Assembly: GCA_900708905.1 (NCBI GenBank)
Contig: CAADRB010000036.1
Span: 774,426 to 838,425, forward strand
From: Hymenolepis diminuta
Taxonomy: Eukaryota; Platyhelminthes; Cestoda; Cyclophyllidea; Hymenolepididae
Reading direction: 5' to 3'
Length of the DNA stretch: 64,000 nt
A program made the position numbers and the translations under genes. The notes beneath the pieces are model-generated. The model was not told where the DNA came from, searched no databases, and saw only the letters and a list, made by a program, of their open reading frames with translations. Positions 49,532 through 61,700 of this stretch are shown one piece after another (position 1 is the first letter of the stretch; each line of letters begins with the position of its first letter).

Positions 49532-50312
49532 TTTTCTCTCCTCTTTCCGATTCACCGTCAGTTGTAGCATATCGATATAAGATGGTATCAAGCTTATGTA
49601 ACCAATATTCATAGCTTGTAACTTTTCGAATACACCATGTAACAGATGAGGACAAAGCATATTTATTATTATTTTATTATGACAGGATAGCTTTCAGCTC
49701 AATAACGTAGACAAATCCATTGAAAATTAATTCGATTTTGAGACAGACTGTAAGCGAAGGTGTTCATGTATTTGTCTGGGCGAGCTCATTTAAGTGGATA
49801 ATTTATTTTCTAAAAAATTAAATTATCAATATATAACTACCAAGAACGAAATGTAAAGATTCTAAATTATTATTATCTGTAAGGGACATTTTATAATATG
49901 TTCATGTATGCAAACGACTTTATCATGTCATTCAAGGAATAGACAAATTTAATAAGAAAAATCTGAGACGCCGAATATCATAGCAGAATACATTTTGAAT
50001 GTTATGTTAATTTAGGATTAGAATTAAGGCGCATTCGATTGAAATCTTAAAGTATGACTTGATTAAAAAATAATGAATACAAAAATTATCAAACGCATTC
50101 CTTATATATTATATTTAAAACGACTGAAGGGGACACATATGTATAAAATACAATATATTATAAGTTTTAAAGAGGTGAGATATTGCGTAACATTCATTCA
50201 CTTTTAAATGGCTTTATACCAATGACATGCTATTTATCTGCCTCCAGTAAATAAGGCGCTACAATTGGATTGATAAAAATGAAATACTGTCGGTTTTTTT
50301 ACGAATTTTAAT
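49532..50312 (+). other. Upstream region of palmitoyltransferase gene
   Basis: AT-rich, with no exon recognised. It should hold the promoter and 5' leader of the gene starting at 50313. A pyrimidine-rich acceptor-like site, TTTATCTGCCTCCAG ending at 50247, lies 65 nt before the start codon. It could receive a 5' exon or a spliced leader. No TATA element stands out. Confidence 0.35.
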
Positions 50313-52268
50313 ATGGGGTGTCGCGCATTCTTTTCAAGAAATATTGGACCTGCCTTGGTCTCCTGGTTTCTTTTATTGGCCATTTCTTCCCTATATTTAA
50401 TATTTATGTAAGTTATTTACAATATGCTGCTAAACTTCATTTATATAGATGTTGGGAATTCAGTCATACTCATGGATATGCCATTATTATTACACAGTTT
50501 ATTTTAATATTTTACGTTATTTCCAATTTTGCTCGTGCAACTTTTATGGACCCCGGTTACCTACCTAGAGGTAAATGATTCAATATTTGTGATCAATTTT
50601 TAGGTGTTCCTGGTGAAAAGGTTATGGTTAATGACAAAACTTCTCCTCCACGGCCTCTTATGTACAAAACTGCACAGATTAATGGTGTTCCCACTCGGCT
50701 AAAATGGTGCGTAACTTGTGAAATTTATCGCCTACCTCGGTGCTCTCATTGTTCAATTTGCAAACATTGCATAGATGTAAGGGAAAATATTTTAAATTTC
50801 TATTTTTACAGACGTTTGATCACCATTGCCCATGGGTTAATAATTGCATAGGACGGCGAAATTACCGGTTCTTTTTCCTCTTTTTACTTTCGCTTACTCT
50901 CCACATGATAATGACTTTCACCGTCTCACTTTTATTTGTACTCGAACGTCAACAGAATCTTTTGACTACTGAAGGAATTATCGCGTATGTTTATTTTATG
51001 TTCTAATACCCTTTCTTCTAGAAACGTACTGCTAATTCTTGTCGGTCTCATTTTTATACCGGTTGTCGGTCTTACCGGTTTTCATATCTATCTTGTATTT
51101 AATGGTCTTACTACTAATGAACAAGTCACAGCCAAATATGGAGATAATCATAGCCCATTTGATCGTGGGCCCTGTTTCAATTGCAACTTTATATGTTGCA
51201 GGCCTCTCGGTCCTATGTAGGTACAACTTTTGAAAGCAATTCTTTTTGTTTTTATTAGTTTGATACGAAAACCGGTTACTGGAGCTGCTATGCAACTAAG
51301 TTTGCAAGCCAAATATCGTCAGAAGCTGAAAAGATCTAATAAAGATTCACATTCAGTGGATGTAAATGGGGTGTGTAGGGTGTTTTTGTTTCTATTATTT
51401 GTTTACTTAGGCAAACTCCCTTTCGGTTAATTCCCGGAGAACACAACAGACTCAGCATACCATGATAATGTCCGAACTAGCTAGTAGATTGGAGAAAGAT
51501 ACTGACCGTTCCCAAAATGATATACTCTTACGGCTCAATGCTGACAAATCGAATTCAAATTCACATAATCTTCCACTAAATGATAAACGGGAGGAATCGC
51601 AATATCCTGGTGTTATGTATCAGGGAGGTGGTACCGGTTATTCTTATCGATCTCCATCTGATCAATCCGCCTCCTCAAAAGTAAATCCCGGTGAAGCTAC
51701 GGGTCGAGTTTTTTCTTGCAAACATCTTTCAGACGAAAACCGAATGCAGTTGGATTATAACCCCTATAATCCCCCTGTGGTACCTCCTCATATATCCTCC
51801 TCTTCCTCTTCAAATGCCCAATCTGTCCCAAAAGCTCGTCAGCCTCCCCTTGTTATCCCGAAAGCCACTGGTATCTCGAATCCCATCTCGCTCTCTTCTC
51901 ATCTCAAATCTACCTATGATGATTCTCCCAGGATTGACGCCCAATCCAACCAACGTCGAAGAATAGGTCCACAGCCTCAACAGCTTCCCTCATCAACTTA
52001 TTCAAGTGGTAGTAGGACAGTTTTGCCTCGATTCCCTGTTCGAAATGCGTCGAATATTAATCAAGCGATGCTAATTGGCAGTGGTAGTGGTTCTAGCGGT
52101 GTATCTCGAACTCCAGCTAAGGAGTCTGTAACTAAACGGCCTGGACAACATTATACTCCGGGCTATCAGCAACATCGCTATGCTCAACGGGGAAATAATC
52201 CTCCCAATGCCGCGAACATCATTTCATCTGAAGAGGCTGCGGATGGAACTTTTGAGATCTCAGTTTGA
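50313..52268 (+). CDS. ZDHHC5/8-like: DHHC palmitoyltransferase, ZDHHC5/8 class
   Basis: Complete gene. Seven exons: 50313-50407, 50449-50570, 50604-50776, 50812-50984, 51022-51216, 51259-51370 and 51411-52268. They join to 1728 nt, or 575 residues. The enzyme transfers long-chain acyl groups to protein cysteines at membranes. Predicted membrane segments lie at about 13-33, 41-62, 149-172 and 190-214. The Cys-rich domain (C108-C142) carries RCSHCSIC and DHHC at 133-136, with Cys136 as the acyl-accepting residue. DPG is at 66-68 and TTNE at 218-221. The N-terminal region lines up with human ZDHHC5 without gaps from Pro13 to DPG, which fixes the start and the first intron. The long Ser/Pro-rich tail ends GTFEISV, against TTYEISV in ZDHHC5, a PDZ ligand. 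The tail is shorter than in vertebrates. Introns are 33-42 bp. Known ZDHHC5/8 proteins act at the plasma membrane and endosomes. Confidence 0.95.
50408..50448 (+). other. 41-bp micro-intron 1 (in-frame read-through possible)
   Basis: Begins GTAAGT and ends TATATAG, with a branch-like CTAAAC inside. The splice joins a frame starting at ATG 50313 to a different frame downstream. Unspliced, the upstream frame stops at once (ATG TAA), while a chance frame from 50318 runs through the intron and looks like an uninterrupted exon. Family alignment supports splicing. Confidence 0.9.
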
Positions 52269-52710
52269 AGAACCCGTGTGTGTCCGTGTAAATAGGTAAA
52301 ATCTGCCTCGACTAAACTCCAGCCTCCTGCTTTATATTTTATAGTTTCTCCTACACCTCGCCCTATTCTTTTTTCTAACATGCAATAACGTATAGCTCAT
52401 CTTTCCTTGCCTTGTTCTCTGTAGGTCTCCTCTCTAATGCTTCCTTGCCTAAGTGATTTCCCCAATGAACAGACACTATTTTTCTCTCCCGGTAATGTAC
52501 AGTGGGATGATTATGATTTCTTGTTTTCGCTGTCCCTCTTTCTCTCTGCTGCCTTGTATGAATAGTAATATAATGGACTAACAGAAATGCATTTTTATCA
52601 TTCGAGCAAAACCCGTCTTATTTTCTCTTCTATACTTTTTGGCTTCTTGATGCTTTGCTTTCAGCGGTATCTGAAGGTTTTATTTTGTGTTGTACAGAAT
52701 CGAGCTCTTC
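52269..52710 (+). other. Short intercistronic region with acceptor sites
   Basis: 442 bp between the palmitoyltransferase stop and the next start codon. It is pyrimidine-rich and has no AATAAA; the nearest variant is AATATA near 52569. Two acceptor-like sites stand just before the next ATG: CTTTGCTTTCAG ending at 52664 and TGTGTTGTACAG ending at 52697. They could be cis acceptors for an unseen 5' exon or trans-splice acceptors for a spliced leader, as described in flatworms. Confidence 0.4.
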
Positions 52711-55700
52711 ATGGTTGACTCGCTGAAAAACGATTCCTATCCACCGGAAGTCGTTTTCAATGAAGATGGGACTGTGAAAAATGGTTATGGATGTTTGACA
52801 GCCATTATTAACCGATGTAGGCTTGGTGAACATGTGGTACGTGTTTTGTGGTTTTGTTAATATTTGAAAATTAGTTTGAGAAATCGATTTAAATCATATC
52901 GTGTAGTACTAGAAAGTAGAACCAATTCAATTCCAGCAATTGATGTTTTGCTCTTTTTTAATTTTTTCTGGTAATCCAAAAAATCATATTAAAAAGGGGA
53001 ACAGCAGACAACTTTAATAAGGTATGAAATTGGGAGAGGATCAGGAAAAATTAGGTAATAGATCAGGGTTTAAATTCCAGTATTTAGAAACTTCGTGATT
53101 GGTTATGCCACCTCTATTTGTCTTACAGCCAAAGACAGGTAGTTGAAACTCACCCAGAGTAATGAGAGCATACAATTTTGTATAGTGGGAAGCAACTGAA
53201 ATCTTTTAACAGAACGTCCAGTAAACGATAAGATGGAAAAGATCAAAATGATGCTGAGAGTAACGTCAAAATTCCAGAGCGTTTCTTTTTTAAATTCGAG
53301 TTTTTCTATAATTAATAAATGGGTAGTTCGCATTCCAAATTCTATGGTTCATCTTCTGGATTGCAGTTATTGCTTGTCTATGACCTTCAGTGCTCATTGA
53401 CAGATCAGTTAATCAAAAAGGGTCGGTCTTGCCACTTAAATTCACTTTTCCTTACAGTCGAGATGACAAAGTGAGCTTACCCAATATCCAGCGGCTTAAA
53501 TTCTTAACAGAGATGGGATAGCTAACAATTTTTCAGATAATTGCGATAACAATACAATTGCCTATGGAATTTGTACTACTACATGTTGATTCCTATTTTA
53601 GGTAGGAAAGCGGAATAGATTTGGTATTTGATATTTTATACAATAGAACATTAAGTCTACTTGAATTTGTGTTTACTATTACTTGTTACGATATCTATAT
53701 TATTACAAAAGACAAAATGGAGTTTATGAGTAGTGGTGAGGTGCTGATGTAAAGTAGCAGATTGAATCAAGGAGACGGAACAAGGTATGATAAGGTGGTT
53801 GGGCGATTGTATATTTTTTGGACACTTATGAGTCAGTAAGCTCGCAATACATGGGGAGACTGAGCAGGCCTATCAGTTAGCGTGTGCAAGTACTGCAAAT
53901 GTTTATTGCATCACCAGTTTATAATTCCCGAGTTAATTGAGGGGAAGAGTTTCCTTATGCTCTTTAGATCTGAAGTCTCTGATGGGAATTTCGTATTTTG
54001 CCGTCCTCTTAATCGACTTTAACTACGATTCTAGTCCTGCCGTTTTCTTAAGGCATAATAATAAGTATGGAGACTGTGGCCTCTGACTTACCAGACGTTA
54101 CAAGTTAATCGCTACGCCTCTAGCGCGTAATCGATTGTGAAATTGGGAGTTATTGAGAATTTACTGAAATGTTCTTTTAAGGCTAAAAAATTAGGATGCA
54201 TTGAACCTTCCTTTTGATATGCGGGAACACTGGTTATATATAACTGCGGTTTGGACCATTAAAATAGAATATCATATTCGAAATTATGGTTCTGGCTTAT
54301 TCGCTGTTCTTAGGCGACCATTTCTTTATTAATTGGATTAGATTACATTTTATTTAGGTTAAGCGATTGTGTTGGAGTTGAATATTTTCTGTGCTTTTCA
54401 CTTTTACTTTTATTAAAATGTTATTAGATTCCATTGAAGTTTTATGAATCACTTTGACTGTGCTGGCAGTTATCAGATGTTTTGTTATCATTGTCTTTCA
54501 CCTTTCTATGTATGCGTCATTATGTTGGTTTCATTGAGCATTTAAATCTTAGAAGCTTTACTACTGTGAATTCAACGAGTGATGTAGCAAATGTTCTATA
54601 TAACGGAATAGTTATAAAGTATTTTCGATCTTATACCACAAAGTAAAAAAAATAGTTAAGACTTTCCATTGGACTTTTATGTCTTTAAAATGTTTACTAA
54701 TGATTCGCCTTGGCAGATGTCACCGGATTTTTCGTAACTACATCATTCGTTCATAATTTACTTGCTGTAAATTTTATGGCTAATGCTTTGTACTGTGGAT
54801 TTACTCCTGCCTGAATGGCCACCGAAATATTGCCAGGGATATGATTTCAATCACGCCTATTGGACTATGCAGAAAGAAGTTAAGAGATTTCGTCTCCTAG
54901 ACAAATAATTTTCTTGAACATTTGCTATCTGTATCGAGTCAACATCATTTCGACTAACTGTCGAAATGTAAAGGGAATAACAATATGCAGGATTCATATT
55001 ATATATTCCGAGGCAAAGCGTGTATGCGTTGACATTAGGTCATGTAGATTGGCGTTCTAATTTTCTCGTAAATCCAGTTTATATGATAGTCAAATTTACC
55101 TGTTATTCGGTGGTCTCAATTTCATCTAACCTCTAAGGTGTCTTCTCCTGTCCTGTGCTTTTTTGTTTTTCATATGTGATACACGTGTAGTTACCTTGCG
55201 ATATGCTTTTACCTTATAATGCATATTGAATTATGTCAGTTGTCTAACTTCCATCTTTTCTAGCCACACATTCTGCTCAATAGTGACGAGAGGGTCGTCT
55301 TCGTAATCTGATGCAAGTGTTCACACCAATCTGTCTCCCTTTTATCTTGTTAAGGAATAAAGTTTTTAGAAGTCAAATGGACGATATATTAACAAGTTTC
55401 TTTTATGGACTATTGCCTTATCTCAATATAAGCTTATGATGTTATATTAGTATTTACTTATTACATCTATTTATGTTTGATAATGTGTCCTTAAGTAATC
55501 CTTTTGCCTTTTTAGGATTACGATATTCAACTGAAGCATCCAGGCGGTTCTACATGGTGTGTCACCCGACGATATCGCGAGTTCCGAGCTCTTCGTGATT
55601 CAGCAAGTGCATTTTTTCATATTTTCCATGACTAGTCCACGAGCCTTATTTGCATCATATTTTCTAGATGAGTGTTCTTGGCATAAACAGACTCCCCGAT

Positions 55701-58700
55701 ATAGAGCAGTATCGAATATCTTACTGTGCTACGCATACTCTGGCTAAGTTTTACTGACTAGTTAACTGTAGCGTAATGCAATAATGCATAACAGTATGTT
55801 CTTTACGGGTAATAAGTTCTTTATTTACCAAGTTATCTTGTACCACCTACGCCACTAAATCCGCCCTAGTTCTTGGGACTCATAGAAAATCAGGATTATG
55901 AAAAGAAAGATAAATTTTGATGATTTATAATCTAACTGAGGTTGCGAAGAACAACCTTAGTCTTGACTATGAAAAAGTCACCACGCCATACCTTCATTCC
56001 TATTGATGATAATCAACATCCTGAACACTGACCTTGAGCGCTTCCTAAGTCTTACAGTTTCATCAAATTTGATGAATTAGTTGTAGGTTAGGGACTGCAT
56101 AGTCAAGATTTTTTAAATTCTGGAAGCATTGACTCGTTCATATTATCATAAGTGATGTATTTCACTATGTAATATACTGATATTCATATTTAGTGGTTTA
56201 ATTTCCAATTTCATAAATGAGATTATGTTCACTATATTCAGAAGTAGTTGATGTATTTTTTCTTACGACGGTGAGCGAGTTGATGAGACTTGCTAAGATT
56301 TTTAACACAGAGTCCTTACTAGGGTCCTTAATAGAAAATAAAAACTTTTTACTCGCACTGACCGAATCATCGGAATTATTAGCTCGTTTAATTTAACCAT
56401 CTCTGCTATGTTAAAACTGTAAGCCGCCTTCTCAACGATTCAAAGAAATGAAATGAAGCAGCAAGACCGGCCATTCCTTATTAAAAACCGGTTGATATGC
56501 ATTAAACATCGCAGATATGCCTTTGCTGTAATCCAGAGGATGAATCATGGAGTTTGAATTTTGGAATGCGAACTACTCATTTTGTATTTATTGTACAATC
56601 CGGATTCAAAAATCACACCAAGTAGGGCTCTTCGACTCTGCTAAACAAATTTTGATCATTTAATGGATTTTCTGTTGGTCTATTTCAGTTGCTTCCCAAA
56701 ATTATTTTGGTTAGTAATAATAAGTTGTTTAATGGGCCATTTTAGGATATTGTTGTCGATACCTTGTAGATAGTGAAGAATTTTTCCTTAACCTTCTCTC
56801 AGAGAGAAGACATCTTTTCTACATCACATCTTAGTATTTGGCATCCATTACAACGGCTTTGATAGACAATTGAGCCACATTTGCCAATCGGGGAAGTCAA
56901 TTTTACTCAAATCGCCGTCTCGAAATGAAGTTTATCATGTGGTCCCACAGAAAGTCTGGATACCACAATATCTTTGTGATTTCAGCCACTATGTCACGAG
57001 TTGTGATTTCTGTTTAATAATAGTATTAAATCGAGTTATAAATATCATCTGGCTTTAGAGTGGTTTTATGTTTCCAGGACTTGGATTTCTTGTTATGGAA
57101 ATGTTGATCCCCTATCATTTAGCATTGTGAAGCAGAATGTATTCCTCTAATGTCATTTAGATGATTTAAACAGGCCAAGTTAAACAATTAATAATAAATG
57201 TTTAAACTTTGTGATTTGTATTTCATTAAAAAGAGGTTTATAAAAGATCTTTTATCCTAAGGCTTGATATAAATACCATCTGAGAATTGGCTGGTTTCAT
57301 ATGTCCAGTGTTTGAAGTTCATTTTTATGAAAATTTTGAACTGAATTCTAAAATTTAGTCGAATGAATGTTTATAAATTATGTTGGAATAATTTTTTTAA
57401 ATTTCTTACTTTTTTCATGAATAAACATATTTCAATCTTTTGATCAACCGTAGATTTATGCTTTGTCCCCATAGCAGCCAATCAAATGGTATTCTGTTTT
57501 TTTAGGATTATTACTCCATCAAACAACGGACTGCTATTTTTAAATTACTGAGATACCTTGCTGCAGCCTATACGACCTTTTTGATAGAATGAAATGTAAA
57601 GTAGTTCTGCAATATAGAATGGGGGTTAGTTTCTTCAAGAAGGCTATATAAAACTTCCTTTTTTGTCCTAATACCCGTAACGGCTTTTAATTAGCTTTTG
57701 CATGTTCCTCATCTGTTTCATCAGTCGATTGATCTATTAAGCTCTCCGTGCAGTTGAGTGGCTAAATTTGTCGTTACTTTAATCGGCAAATATTCAAAGC
57801 TGTTGTTTGATTCTGTTTACGAGTTTGCGAGAATTATTTCAATCTCTTAGCGATCCAGGGAAGACTCAGATGACTGTAAAGTCTGTTTGTTTTTCACAAA
57901 TCATGAGTAATAGGTCATATTGTCAAATAGCTGTGGTGTGGTTTCATATTTAGTTTCTAAGTTTAAGAATTGAACGATAAGGAAATGCTGTTGATTTGAA
58001 TAATGAATTAGGTTAATGCATAGCTTAATGATACATAATCTAAATACAAATGATATAGCAGTAAATGTCAACTCGTGGTCATATCCTTGCTGCTAGTTGA
58101 AAACAATCTGGGGAACATTAATAAGTAATAGCTCGCCGAATCATCTAAATTTTACACGGTTATACTTTTTTCATTCTATGGTTAGCGGTTTGTCATACCA
58201 TTTATCCTTTAAAATTTTGTGTATCACCAAATTATTGTATTTAGGAAATTTCAGAAAATGTCTGTTTAATTCTGAGTGACAGGCAGAGATTTTCAATCCA
58301 TCTATAAAAGTTCCATCTTATTTCACGACTCATAAACAATGGCTCACTAAAACATCTAACCGTAATTTCCTTTCTCCAATTAAGTTTTAAGGCTGTTCGA
58401 ATGATTGTGTTACTAAGCCTGTCCGAATAAGCCTATCAGACCACCTTGACAGAGAGAAGTGCAAAGTAGTTATCCAACGCGGTATTAGTGTTGTAGTGGC
58501 GCTCCACTGCACTATGTCTCTCGCATGCAAATTGCATTGTGTCCAAGCTTATCTCTCGGTCTCTCATCGCTCACTCTCTTGTGTTCGCCTTGTGGTCTGT
58601 TAATTGGTTTCACTTCACACAGTAGCCTTAATTTGTTTATACCCATCAGAATGGATGTGAATTCGTTCTGTATAGGTGAGACAAAATGTCTCTTTTTTCG

Positions 58701-61700
58701 TCCACTTAATTGCTTGAAAATATAAAGCTTCTATTCAAATGCGCTATCTTTCAAGCGAGACCTACAGACATTAATGACGCTATGAAATTTTGCAATTACG
58801 TTTTACCGTTCTTCATTAAATGACGCTTTTTGTATGTGAAAGGTTTGTAGTGGCAGAGTCACCAGTTTGTAGAGGGCCACCAGATTGTTGAGGGTCACCA
58901 GTATGTAGCGGCAAATGGCTAACAGTAAATGAAAGAAAAAGAACACCAAGGATTGCGTTGACCAGGTTGTATTGAACAAAACTCAGTACAGTGTCTCAAG
59001 GGAAAAATAGGGAATTGGAGGAGAAGGACTGAGCTATGGAAGAGGCGTTGGACGAGCTAGGGTCAGGAAGGGCCAGTGCAGACAAGACTGGCTAATAGCA
59101 GGGCCGACCATGCGGTGTCNNNNNNNNNNNNNNNNNNNNNNNNNNNNNNTTTCCGATCGATGAGAAATAGGCCAGTTGAGGACACACGATGTTTGTCTAT
59201 GGAGTGCTTGGGTCAAGAAAGGTTAAAAGTTTACAGACATTACTATAAAGACAAGGTAATCAAATTTGGTGATGATTAGGGAGTATGTAAGATGAATATT
59301 TCGGAGAAGAAAGATTCATCCTTCAGGTTCTGGGATGTCTTATTGGGATGGGATTTCAGATTTGTTGTGGTAATATCCTGCTGATTAGAAGCTGCTGTGT
59401 TGATTTTAGGTTAAATATGAAATTGTTCGAAATGCGTTTTTAATGAGAAAAAAAAGACGTGTCCTTAACAAGAGTTCAAATTAATTGGCACGGTTGATTG
59501 TAAGCTACACTTGTTTGTTTATCTCAGCGTTTGGATGATTATATTAAGTCCTGAACAAGTCGTTACGACGTAGCTTGGATAATTATTGTGCATACAGAAA
59601 TAGAATGCCATTGGAGCGTAATTTCTATCCATCTAGATGAAAAAAGTAATTCTATTATAGAAATCACTTAAAAATAGCTATGATCCATGATTGATCATCA
59701 CTATTTTCTTCAGTTTCTATAGATGTTTGTTAGATCTATTTTCATTTATTTAATGAAGTATTAGCTGGATCATAGGTTTTACTATTTTGCTCCGAATATT
59801 GTCCAACCTTTCACTTCTTTACATTCGCTGTGCGCTATAGGCCTTCTTCCTATCTTTATTAAATCCTTTTAAGTTATTATTTAGTGCATAAATATATGTA
59901 TTCTATATATAAAGTTTTATATCTAGGTTAAAATGACGGGTTCTGTTTTTCAAATTGGGTAGGTTTTATTTTTACCGTTCGTAATTGCTTTGTTCTCTTC
60001 AGCGTCGAAACGGGAGAAATTAAGTTCCAACTACCTTTATTTGTAATCTCTATTAATGGTTTATATAAATCATTAAAATTTTTATACTCGCATAGTGAAA
60101 TCTCTATCCTCATGCTAAATTTAGGTTTGGTTTTTCTAATAGGAAGATTACATTTTACTATATATTATGCGTTTAATAATAGTCAAACTCCCTTTCCGTT
60201 CTGGTTATGAAACAAACAGACCTGAGGCAACTAAAGGATTCAGGGTTTTGGTTCTTTGTGTTTCCATTTGTATTATTATTGCTCATCAGTAGTTAAGTGA
60301 AATCCTAACAGCCACAGTACGGAGGTCACTCACACCTTGATCAATATTTTCATTACTCTTTCTAGCAGAGATAATCAAATTAAAATGATTTACTTTTAAT
60401 TGTTTAGTAGACGATTTTTTGCTCCTCAATTTTGTCTCCTAGTTTAAATTATTTTCGCTTCTATCAATTTGATCAGAAATTCCAAGTGTGCGTACACACA
60501 TTTAGGGAGAGAATGCTTTTGGGCATTGTCCGAAAAAGGCAGGTCTGCTTACGAAATTTCCTTTTGGCTTTTCAGCTGCGTTTCGTGTTTCAATTGAAGT
60601 CATGTTTGATAAAATAAACTATTATTCGTTTTGGAACGTATAATTGACGTAAATGAATCTATTTTATAACTCTTAGGTTTTACAGTTTAAATTTTCCTGC
60701 ATGAAATACGTTTCGGATTGATTTGTTATTGAATGTATTTCATTGTTTAGCTGTGTCCAGACTACTCTGTACCATTAAATTTGGCAAGTATTTTGATATA
60801 ACTTTTATAGTATCTATTTATTAATAAAGTTAGATTACATTGATCCCCTTCAGATAGAAAATGCTTAGCTATAGCTGATAGGAAATAATTTGGGGAACAG
60901 TAGGAAGATTTGGTTCAAGCTGCTGCTTGATCTCGCATTGAATCCGATATCGAGGTTAAATTTGGCATTCCGATATATGGCGTTTTAAGTACCCTTGACT
61001 TTTATAAGACGTAAAGTAGCTGAAAATTGGGCACCTCAAGTGCTTGTTAATCGCTACCCTTGAGGAGTTGCGATTCTGTCGATAATGCAAGAGCATTGCC
61101 ATAGAGCGTTTGTTTTTTCCAGCTACTTACTTGAATAGTAGTACCAAGACTGTAATTTATCTCTTTTAATCAAGAAAGTATGCCTTATCTGTTAATGTTA
61201 GTTGTGTTAAGTAGTGCTGGCTGTCTTTATTATCATTCAGAAAACATCCAAAAACGGATAAAATGAGCTGTATTAAAAGAGAGATGTGCATTTAGGGATT
61301 TAAAAGTAAAAATTCCTTTATCAAAACATGCTTGAATTCCTCTTTTTCGGTCTCGTGTCGGTCAAAATCATGTGCGATTAAATGAATTTTTATTATTATT
61401 GGAATGTGTGGTTTGTATAAATCGCTCTACATTATAGCCGTGACTTTGAACAGGTATAGTAATTCTTTATTGCCATGACTACAAGGTTTAATTATGGGAA
61501 AGCATCTGATTAGGGAGAACAGCAAACAGATCGTTTGAGGTATGAAACGGAGAATGGGTGAACGAGAAGTAAGTGATGGAGTCAGAACACTTACTTTATT
61601 TGAATTCCGGATCATATTCTCATTTGAGAAGGAGTTTACTTTCTGATATCGTAACGGTCAGTCTTCACCACTATTGATTTGATCCCCGTACTGGTCATGT

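Noticed and set aside
49401..49660. Two overlapping minus-strand frames of 68 and 84 codons
   Set aside because: They run through the mariner terminal repeat and across the target duplication, so they are chimeric chance frames.
50318..50579. Open frame starting at GTG as the first exon of the palmitoyltransferase
   Set aside because: It lacks ATG, runs through an intron with ideal splice sites, and its first 30 residues do not match the family. The spliced ATG 50313 model does.
51032..51295. Minus-strand open frame over the palmitoyltransferase exons
   Set aside because: It is the antisense shadow of exon 5 and the start of exon 6, with no domain of its own.
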